27,233 bases of DNA from Ophiothrix spiculata. Its lineage: Eukaryota; Echinodermata; Ophiuroidea; Amphilepidida; Ophiotrichidae. Positions 13,001 to 24,700 of the stretch are shown one piece after another (within the stretch, counting starts at the first letter, position 1; the number at the start of each line of letters is the position of its first letter). Position numbers and translations under genes: made by a program. The notes under the pieces were generated by a model. It was not told where the DNA came from. It made no database searches and was given only the letters and a program-made list of their open reading frames with translations. The stretch lies in NCBI GenBank assembly GCA_000969725.1, contig JXSR01S034708.1; one strand, written 5' to 3'.

Positions 13001-16000
13001 AAGAAAAGTAAGGTGGGACAAGAGCTGTTCATTAATTTGACCGGGAAATTACAATATTTGACCTTTGTTTAACATGTAAAAGTGTAAAAGAAAAGACAAG
13101 CTATTTACTGGTGTAAACCTTTAACCATAAGGATTTGATGTATATACTTATGTCTGTCTCAAAGCTGTAGGACGAAATAGGTTCGGTACAGATGGGACAC
13201 TACAATGCTCCGACGAAGATGATGATGCAGCCGGATGTGAAGGAAGACTATTCTGCCTGCCTCATCCGTATGGGTGTTCGTGTGCTGCTGGTTTCAGAGG
13301 GCTGGACTGCACGGAAGGTAAGGAATCAACCGTATAATAAAGGTAATACTGTATTTAATAATACATTAATTTTGAAATAAGACGCTTTACCAACAATGTT
13401 GGATGTTACATATCAATCTAATCTCAACCGATTCTTTATATAAATACAAGAAATACCGTTTATTTTAAGGGAGGATTACGGGCAACGTTAAATTACTGAT
13501 GCTATGAAAGCTACACAGCGTAGAAAATAAAATTAATGCTATTGAAAAATCTTTAAAAGATAAATAATGGCAATGACACTTGAGAATATTTCCTCTACCT
13601 CTTACTCGTTCCACATTTTTGGCAAACACAAAATGTTTTCAGAATATATTTTATTTATAACAATTCACGTTAACGTTATTTCGCTAGCTGGGATCAAGAC
13701 TTTGTTTGATGATATCTTTACAGACTGTGAACATGGCACGTACGGAGCAGGCTGCCGATCCGAGTGTCATTGTGCCGAGGGGGTGACTTGCCTCAAAGAC
13801 ACAGGCGAATGTGAACAGAGACGATGTCATCCGGACTGGTATGGTGCTAATTGTCAAGGTGAATACGGTATTTTACATTTTTGGGTGGTTCTTTTTCTGA
13901 TGGGGATTATATAACTAAAAAGACTTGATTTGAAAATTACTTTGATAGCCATACACATTCTCGATTTTAGTAACACGATGACGGGCTAAACCGAACCTGA
14001 AGACACGAGACTCGTGGACTTTTCTCTCATACGCCGAGTTCAGTTTGGAAAACATCATTAGGCTACCTGTCACTATTGTCTAAATTTTTGGTTCGAGTAT
14101 AAATGCGACGTACTTATACTAAAATGTCCAGTTTCTTTTCCCACGAAGTAAGGGATTATAGTTAAATAGATTAAAATTGTAGACCATTTGTAGGTTGGAT
14201 CGGGAATGCCTATCATGCTGGGATTTCTATGACTTTGTCTGTCATGAACCAAATAATTCTGTGCATGAACACATACGTGTCGCTTATAATGGACCAACCT
14301 GGATAAAGAAACAAACAAACAAGTTTAATATTGACCTCTCCTGCTTTGTTTATACACCCGGTACCAGTCAAGTTTAATGTTGCAGGCATAGTGTGAATTA
14401 GGGTTGTTTTTTAGGATTGCAGGGTGAATCAGATGACGCCGTTTAGGGTATCAAAACAGCTATTTTCAAGAAATATGGTACTTTTTCAACCCCTACTAGT
14501 GAAAACAGTATCACTAAAAATCCCTATTTAGGGTGTAAATAGGCCAAAAATTTCATAGTTTAGCTTCAGAAATAATCACCCTTTAGCGGATGTTTTGAAA
14601 TACTGTGGTCATGCTATACCTGGGTTTAAACACAGGTGCAGGCCGACAAGTGCAGTCTTTACCCGCGACGGATCACTTAAAATGCAAAGCAGTAATTGGA
14701 AAAATCGGATGTACTTTTTGTACCAGGGAAAAATTGTCAACCTTTTGCTCACCCGGGCTTGCAATTTCAGTCCACGGATTGATACACAAGACAAAACAAT
14801 ATTTTGCTTTTGAACACAAATAGAACCAAATTAAGTGATAACATTCTTTCTTCATTTGTTAATTTTTGTTTCTATTTTTCTTTTCACTATGGCGTAAATT
14901 CGTATTTGTTTAATGCATCAACGGATGGGAAAGACCGATGTCCCGGTAAGATTATGCTTCAACTTCTTTTTCACATCTCATTTATTAAATCTGAGACAAA
15001 TATACCAAAGAGATAAGCAGCAACACATTAGTGTTTTGTTACGCAGTCGTCCAGGGCGAGCCATGTCCTCCACGGTATTATGATGCTAATTAGGTATTTC
15101 CCCTGTCTAGTCAACAAGAATTAATCAATATTCAATCTCAGTTTGTTATCAACTTTGAGGTCTAAGTGAGGCGCGCTTTGTCAAATTGTTGGCGATAACA
15201 TGTGCATGTGAATCTTCAAAAGATCTGAACGGAGTTCACTACCATAGATCATCGTCATTTATGAAACAAAGAATGGCTGTATACAAACCCATTTTTGTGC
15301 CCATATTTGTACCTTTGTGGTGTGAAAGATTTACATTAAAGTGTACTCAGTGCATTCTTGAATAAGAACAACATGCACTGAATATCTCAATTTACATTAA
15401 CATCTTTTTACTGATTTAAAATGAATTGAAATACAATAAGGGCCATTTTTTGGCAAAGATATAATTTTTCTGTAAACGTTCTTTTAAAAGTGATAGAATT
15501 TTGACAAATTGACCAATAACTTACGAAAATTAGTGTATTTATGACTTAGGAAAATGTTTGAATTTTTGAACTGAACAGCTTGCAAATATGGAGTTGTGGT
15601 GGTTTAATGATGAATTAAAGCACAAAATCACTCAACACTGCACAAATTCGGGTTAACTATTAGAACTTTTAATTGATAGCTGCCGTATGTGGCTCACGGT
15701 GCAGCCATACAACCATATTGAATGTCTATCACACAGATCCGCGGTATCGCTGCCTGGTTTGATAATTACCATCACAAAAGGGAACCAGATCCGGATGACT
15801 GCGTAACAAAACACTGATGTGTTGCTGCTTATCTCTTTGGTATATTTGTCTCAGATTAAATCCTGGATGACTTTGTCTCAAATAAAGCACCCTATACTCC
15901 ATAGCATCAACCCACACCAAACCACCAGCTCCCGGGCACCAGCTTCTCTCAATATTTCCCTAGACTTGCCAATTTGCCCAATATTCTTCTAGCGGCTCGT

Positions 16001-18667
16001 GACTTTTGCCCTGGGATTGACTCAGAGCAAACACAGGACCCATGCGCCAAACCGGAATTTATGAAACCCGGAAATGAGCGTTTTCAGACGCAAACATTGA
16101 CATCCTTTGTTCATGATATAACCGACTCGCCGCAGCGAGCCGCCAAAAAGGAACTCAAGTGGTCCGTCTGCCTAAGCAGGCAATGTTTCCTGTGTTGGCA
16201 GTATGTTGCCTGCGCCGGCAATATCATATCCCACAACACATCGGTGTGATTCAAATTATCTGTTCGTTATTACTTTGTTTTTCGCACATAACTAACGAAT
16301 TTCACAACTTTCCTTTGTTTTCTTAATGTATTAATGGTTTTCGACTATTTTCAAACATTTTTGAGTATTATTTTATTATTTCCGGTATTTAATTGACATT
16401 TTGAAAAACCGTTAAAAATCTATCGACCAAGTGGTATTTCAAATTTGAACAGATTAAAGTCTTTTGGGGAGTCATGACCGACGGATATTTACTGCATAAT
16501 TCGTGTTGTTTTGATCACAGATCCTCGTCCTGTTACCAACCTACGAGAAATAATAACTGGCAATAATATATCCTTACATTGGGACCCATTTCCGAGTCCA
16601 TGTAGCAGGTTAATCGGCTACGAGATACAATACCAACATCTATGGCAGAACCAATGTAGTCAAAATGGGAACGGAAGCGAAACTTTCGCTGCGATTACGA
16701 ATTCGACTCAAGTGTTCATCAGTGACTTGTACTTTTCGTCTACTTATCGTGTTACGGTGGTGACGAGGAGTAATATTTTACGTGTCAGTAACCCAGCCGT
16801 TATAAATATCACCACCAACGACGCAGGTACGTACTCAGCTAGCAAAATTACGTTTTCTTAACGTGAAGAAAACGTTTTACTTTTGGTCAGAAAACATTTT
16901 ACTTTTGGTCAGAAAACGTTATAACATCGTTTCGAGAATGTAAAAGCGTGCAAAGAAACGTTTAAACGTAACCTAGAAACGTTCAAAACAGGTTTAATTT
17001 ATGTATGAAAAATGTTAAAGACTATTGCTTTAAAACGGTTTCTTTGATGTTTTTTAACGTTTTCAAAAAAATTATAAGCTTTTATGAAAAACCAAACCTG
17101 TTTGTAACAGCTTGTAACCAATTCTAATCGTTAGAAAACTTCCCAAAATGTTTAATAAAAACAAAACTACTTGTAACAAATTCAGAACGATTGAAAATCG
17201 TTTCAAAAACAATTTGCGTCTGCTAGGTTAGAGTGGAATTATTCTGGTTTCGAATCCCTGGCGGACCAGTCTCCTAGTTTCTTTGGGAAATAAATTAACT
17301 TTATCCTCAAGACGTCTAGCAACAGTCTTTTGCGCCTGCCACAGAATGGTCCACCTTCCACGAACCTTATGGGCCAACTATAATTTCTAAATGGACTAAC
17401 GTTCGGAGTAGAGTCTAATGTTTCTAAAATATGAATACGTGTATATTGTTTGGTACAGCTTTGAGGTAATTGAGTTTTCTGACCGGTAACCACCTGCGTG
17501 CCATAAAAAGAAAATGCAAGACCTGGACAGGTCTCGAGACTTACGATATAGGGAAGTTTGGAAATCGACCTGCTGCTCTGCAAGTCTCACATACCATACA
17601 GAATCCAATTCATTGTAGAGCATTAACATTTGGTTTTTTATCCAATTTGATCAATGAAAGGAAAAGATGGAAAAAAAAATTACCCTACTTGATTTGCTAA
17701 TTTTCCCTTTTTAAATTTTGGGTGAGGTGGGTGGGATTTATTTACTTTTTGAACACACGTCCTATTTCAATGGAAACAGATAAGTGACTGACGTTTTGTG
17801 GGTCTTTGTTAAGCAATCGATTTGAAATAAGGCCACTGATTGGTGTAGGACAAGTACCTGAACGCATGCGATTGACTACGTATACTTTAATGCATATCCC
17901 ACAATAGGCTCAAAACAACTTGACGACAAACGTCGAGATAAACAACCGGGATACGGGGTTCCCCTCTGCATCGGCAAATCCGTTTACTACTTAATCAATT
18001 TCATAAATGTTATTAAAAATTAATGCTTCAAATAAAAATAGTAACACTTCTTAAAATTGTTCAAATGGTATAAAATTACATATTTGCTCCATATTTTGGA
18101 ATTATTATTTCGTAACATTTGCGTATGGTCTCAGTAAAGGTATTTATATAGCATCCATTCGAACATAAATGGTGTACGGTACTTATGGTCTCAGATTTAA
18201 CTCTCAGGTTTCGGTGTCACGTACATATATATGGGGTCACCATCGGAACCTATAGCACGCGTGTGGTTACCCGGGAACCAATATCAGTTTCCCCTCCCCC
18301 TCGTGAGTATTGACAATTGATCCGGGTTTTTTTTCAGAACGTCCTGTTCTTCATCTACGAGCCATCCCGGATGTATACAGTATGGCCGTACAATGGCACC
18401 CAGAGCCGAACGTTTGTCCTCATCGTGTGGATTACAAGGTTGCATATGAGCTACAAGATAGAGACCAATGTATGGCAAACGCTGGCGGCGCTGTCGCGCG
18501 GTCAAGCGTCTTCACAAATGACACTGTAAATGTCTTCGATGATTTGTTACCTTATTCGACATACAGCATTTATTTGACCACAAAATATAATGGCAGAAAA
18601 ATCAGCATGGAAACAGTCACCGTGACGACGGATCAGTCTGGTAAGCAAATTTAGAATGAATGAATCG

Positions 18668-18701
<34 letters not shown>

Positions 18702-21700
18702 TAGTCTATTCAATCATTGATCGATTAATCAATCGATTTATCGAACAATTATTACATAAATGCGCACTGTTTTTATGATATACAAAGATAACTGATTATA
18801 TGAGTGCAATGGCACAAGTATTTTCATGAGGTGACATTTGATGCGTTCCATCCCTGAGATGATAATAGCTAGGTAATGTTACGCCGTAGATGCGATCTTT
18901 CCGTATCATCGATGATACGGCACTCGGTTATGTATACCATCGATCTTTTCGTGCCGTATCATTGATGCTGGCATCAATTTTTGCGGCACTGGAGATCAAT
19001 GATACGGCAGCATTATAGTGTTTTTCAATGTGTACTTAATATTTAATTGAAAGTACGCTTGCGCATTGTCGGTACATAACCCGCAAACAATTCGTCAAAT
19101 TTTGCAATGCAATTACGCATGAAAATTAAAATTCATAAATCTGATAAAACGACAAACACGGGCACCGCAATTACGGCACACTGAATAGGAAATTACGTAT
19201 AAGTCGTCCTGATGTTAAATCAGGTAGAATAATCTGATCCTAGGGAATCTGATACAGGTATCTACTATGCATTACAGACTGAATATAGCGCACAGTACAG
19301 ATCAATGGGTGCATATATTATACTGTAAATTAATTTAATACTTTTGTGAGCAACTGAATTACGGCGCGGCCTGTCGTATTATCGATGCCGATGCAGCATC
19401 GGGGATTAAAGGCAACACAGTTGTTCATCAGAACTTAAATTTATGACTGCTGAATGGAGTAAAAATACAAGATTTATGACGTCATTATTAAATAGATTGA
19501 ATGGACAATGGCACGTGACTCGAAATCCACCGATGAAATGATAAGGATCAACTTTTGTTGTCATAGCCTAATATAAAAATCACTAACTACACATATTATA
19601 TAGCTTTTCTAACATTCCTTTCAGTCCCTTTATCTCCGCCGTCAGATGTGATCGCTTCAGCCATATCATCCGATTATGTAACGTTGCAATGGTCAAAACC
19701 ACCATGTGGCTATAGGCATGGGCCAATAGTATCATATCTTTACCGACTTAAACACGAGAATGAGACGGTTATTAAGGCTAACACAACAAAATCAACAGAT
19801 ATCACTATTGGAAGCCTGTCTCCATTTACGACCTATAGATTCACGCTCACAGCGTCTACAAAATCAGGCGTGGGCCCAGCTTACACTATGTCAATCCAGA
19901 CGAAGGAAACGGGTGAGTTACCGTAATTTCCGGAATATAAACCGCGGCTTATACGTTGATTTATGTGCCGACAACAGTCGCTGCGGCTTATACGCCCTGT
20001 GGCTTATACGGTAAGTAGAGAAAGACGACCGGGCAGGGCTGACATGTATAGCCAGTCGGGCAGGTATTATTTGCCCGTCAGGTAAGAAATTCAGTAGTTA
20101 GCATGGTTTATATAGACTCAAGTTCACACTCAACCAATTTTGCTCGCCAGTTGAAACAGTTAAAAAGGCTTAACCTAATTCTAGAAACCTTGACCATGAA
20201 TAGCAGTTGGCCCCTGAGTCTTCTAAGGGGTAGGGTCAAGGTCATCCAAGGTCAAAGGTCACTAAATGTCATTTTGAGGTCAAGACACAAAATTGACAGA
20301 AGAGCTCACCAAAGGTCATCCCAGGTCATTTCAAGGTCACGGCCATAACTTAAGAACCCTTGACCCTACCTGGACCAAAAATGGACCATTTATATTGAAC
20401 CCCAAGTATTTTGATAGGGAGCGATCAGGGTCATCTAAAGCCAAATTTCATCTGAGGTCAAATCTTGAAATTGTCCAAAAAGTTGACCTTAGGTCGTCCC
20501 AAGTCATTTCAAGATCACGAGCATAACTCCAGAACCCTTGTCTCTACCTGAACCACACTTGGACCATGAATAGCATTTGGCCCCCTGGGAATTTTAAGGG
20601 AAGTCTATTCAGTTAGCGGGGCCCGCGCGTAGCGCATGTGCCCAGTTTGTTAGAAACCTGTGTGACCTTTCACTGTGCATAGATCAGCACTGTCGCGAGC
20701 TATGTGTGAAGTGGCTGATTGCAAAGTCAATGGAAACAAAAGTTATTGTGTTTATGGAAAAAAATTATGTTCGGTGAAAAAGGGATGCATTATTTTATTA
20801 TCTTTATTTGTTGTTTTGCATATAGTTCCGAGTGTACCAAGGTTGTTACGCGCTTACAACGTAACGAAGACTTCAATACAAATATCATGGAAGGCACCGC
20901 AATATATGAATGGTATTATAAGAAAATATGTGGTGAGTGGAAATTGAGTATTAAACAGTATTATTGTTAAACGTTCTAACCATTAGCATTACTTAAAATT
21001 ATATATTTTAACGTAAACATGCTGAATACACAGACGGATATGGGAGGGGAGCGTTGCTGAGCGGTTAGAGCACGGGACTCGTAATACAGAGGTTGTGGGT
21101 TCGAGTCCCGGTGGCAGCACTGCCGGTCGGGCCATGTCTCCTTGTTTCTTTGAGCAAGAAACATTACTCTAATCGCGCCGTGGTTCGGAAGTCACGAAAA
21201 GCCGTTGGTTCCCTGTGCGGATTCTCCCTATATTCTTGGGGCGCTGCGTACAGAGTATACCTGGTGAGTCTATTTTGTGTATCCGAACAAAATTAATGAA
21301 TGCATAAAAGTTAGCGACTGTCCAATTAGATTGACAATTTTAAAGCGTATTTAACGCGGAGTGTATGAATTCGAATTTGAAAATAAAAACCGTTTTTGAT
21401 TTTCTATCAGATTCAAATCAAAGTAGTCTCAAGACCTTATGATAAAGACTTCTCTGTTACTTTGGAGTCGACCAATTACAAAGCTATCTATGATGTCGAT
21501 TCTACGCATTACATATTGGAAGATTTAGTACCTTCAACAGAGTATGAAATCAAAGTATCTGCTTACACCACCATCGGTAAAGGCGAAGAAGGGATAATCG
21601 AAGTATTCACCCTCCCTGTTACGGAGGGAGGTAAGTAGGCCTAACTGACCGGATGGAATTCAGCGGACACCGACCGGTGTCCAGACGGTGTCCGTGCGGA

Positions 21701-24700
21701 GACCGGGCGGTGTCCAAGCAATGTCCATGCCGGTGTAGAGACATCGGAATTTAATTCTGAGTTAAAACCTTGCGGTTTGTATACGATGTCTTCAACCACC
21801 GGTCGCCGACCGGTGACCGACCGGGCATCGCAAACATTCAGCGGTGTCATACCGATGTCATAACGGCGTTGCGGGTTCCTTCGGACTATATAGCATTAAA
21901 TTATCGTCGTAAAGTGTTTAATATTGAATTTTATTGGTCAATGGCGAATACCGTGCAAAACATGTTATAAACATTACACTGAATTGTTCATCTTGCCCCA
22001 AATACAGGAAACATTTGCGCAAGTTAAACATGTTAAATAACTCAATACTTAAATCCTGCTTTAAAATCAATCATAAACTATATCAATCAAATAAATCCTT
22101 TTTGGCATTCAATGAGCAATGGAATGAGACTACAGTGGAGTGAGACATAGGGCTTGAAAATTGAATATTCAAGCTTGTATATCATATCAACATGAATATG
22201 GGTCATTTTATCCTGTTCCGTGTCGGTTCGATTGCGCATTCTATAAGTAGTATCTAGGCCAAGGCTCTGCTATCCTTTGCCAATCAGCTAACATAAAATA
22301 ATGAGGCTTGCAGAGTTGATGGTATTCCTGGATGCACGAAAATCTGTGCTCTATGATAACAAAATGTAACCAGTGCCACTCTGCACCAATGACCCAAATA
22401 ATGAGAAGTTACAAAAGACTAACTAAGACACACTAAGAGATTATCATTGGTCTTAATCATAATCAAGCTATGCTAGTCTCTTACACAATTCAAAGACACT
22501 AGTTCACAATGTTATACATGCACAAGGAATAAACTACGAATTTCGTAATAGAGTCTGATTTCTTGATTTGTACTTCTAGGTTGAGAGAGTTTATATGACC
22601 ATAATTTTTTATAAATTGTATTTTACACTTGATGTAGATATACCCATTCCCAAGTATTTACCTATCATAACAGGCGACCAGATGACACCAACAGAGGTCT
22701 ATATACTGATTCCTAAGGTTGATTCAAAGCTAGTAACGTAAGTGGATCTTGGTCCCATTTTGTATCAAACCTTTTGAGATTAATAGTATTTCAATATTGC
22801 TTATATTTCACTTGAAACCTATGAGCAATTTCATAGATGAGACATGTTCCGTTTTGAAGATATCAGTAAAGTGCAGTTTTGCTTTCTTTGATACTTAAGC
22901 ATTGACAAGCATGTTCCAGAAGCATGTTTCAGTATTACTATTATATTCAAGTAAAATTCAGCTGAACTTATTCAATTGTATGTACACACCAACCAGAGGT
23001 TGTTTGCGTTCTGCCCAGAATACAAGACTCCTCATTACGCCTCGCACACATACTTTCATTGGTCATGTGTTGGTGATAAAGGCTTCTCTGCTGCTGGTCC
23101 ATTCCTTTGGAATAAACTTCCCTACCATATCCGTCATGCCCAATCTCTGGCAACCTTCAGGTCTCTTTTAAAGACATATTTATTTGATATTTACTTTATT
23201 CTACTTCATTTGTTTCATTTTATTCTTGTAAGGCGCTATGATACCTGTTTGTCTTATCATGTAAGAGCACTATATAAATGCCTGCATTGTATTGTATTGT
23301 GTTGTATTGTATTGTCTCAAATTCAACAATGCTTCTGCTTCTAAGCTAAAGGTGCTATCCTGGATCATATGCTCCTGGAGAATAAATTAGGGCCACTATC
23401 TCACAAAAGCCTCTTGACATTACAGTGGCTACCTTATTGGCGTCAGGTTGAAAAACCACACACATCACCGTCGCCACACGTTGCAGTTTTCTCCTTACGA
23501 AGACAACCACGAAGCATACATTGCCGGAGATCTTACCAATGATTTGGTCAAGACGAATACTACCTTTGTCATAGGAGATGGCAATACTTACGGGATGTAC
23601 TATAATCCGCCATTGATACCAGGGGCAACGTATAGTTTGTATACAGCAGTTTACAGCAGAACTAATGAAACGGTAAAGTATCCCCATCCAAAGTGATTTA
23701 AGGGGCCGCTTCAAAACTCAACCGTCGGTTGTCAGGGCGGTTGGCTATTGTTTATTCCGGTCAAATCGCCCAGAAGCGGCAGGCAATCGTCTGTTGAGAT
23801 TTGAAGCGGTCTCTAAGGGAACTCAGGTAATTAGTACTCAAATGTCGAATTAAAACACCAAAATATAGAGTTAAAACAAAACAGAACAAAAACAAACTTG
23901 ATCAAAAAGGAACAACCCAGAAAGAAAGAGAAGGAGGAGGAGGAGGAGGAGGAGGAACAGAAGTAGTAGAAGAAGAAAAAAGGACAGCTTCGAAGATGGG
24001 ATCGGAATGAGTGGAGGAAGAAATTATAGATGATCTTTCCTGAACATTTCCAGGCAACGGTTAAGGTTAAGAATAGGCTGAAATACTTCGGCTCTCTACA
24101 TCAAAACTTTGCTTTGACGAGCAGAGTACTGAGCAGTTTAGTAATCTCAAAAAATCATCTTACGTCATTGTAGGCTATCAAAAAGACAATTTTCATAACG
24201 GCACATATGCCGAAGTGAAACATGTTTCACGTTACCATATATGTTTCTCGATCCACAAAACACGCGCACACAGAACATCATGATACTATTGGTAAGATTT
24301 TCTGTTGGCTTTTCTGATAACCAGATTGATATTGTTTCGTGGTCGGAAGGAACAGATGTGACCTTACCGTGGGACATACCGAGAGATGTACGGATGAGAT
24401 CAGGTAAGGCATTCAGCATGTCATTAATGTCTCCTTGTTTCCTTAGGCAAGAAACTTTACTCTTATTGCTCCGTGGTTCGGAAGTCACGTTAAGCCGTTG
24501 GTCCCCTGTGAGAAAGCTCCTTCCTGGAGCGCTGCATACATATGCCTTGTGAGTCCATAATTTAAATTCTTAAAAGTTGACCGGTACCGTATTAAGAACA
24601 GGGTTTAGGTCATGGGAAATGCCCGGGGAAATGAGGGAAAACAACAGACAATATAAAAGACATACCGTATTGACAAAGTATGACACAGCCAGGTCACGTA

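Noticed and set aside
14927-14946. A small exon ending CGATGTCCCG|GTAAGA
   Set aside because: A good donor and an in-frame cysteine, but there is no acceptor AG close upstream and TAA interrupts the frame.
15043-15095. A fourth EGF remnant (EPCPPRYYDAN)
   Set aside because: It looks a little like CHPDWYGANC of exon 6, but it meets TAG in the needed phase and lies at the edge of a fold-back element arm, so the resemblance is probably chance.
15974-16249. Cys-containing 91-codon ORF as an extra exon
   Set aside because: No recognised domain, no suitable splice signals in the phase needed, and no resemblance to the missing Ig domain.
21047-21119. A tRNA-Thr(CGT) gene
   Set aside because: A- and B-box sequences and an anticodon-like CGT are present, but the acceptor stem does not pair and the sequence runs on into a body that is repeated at 24427. 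It is a SINE head.
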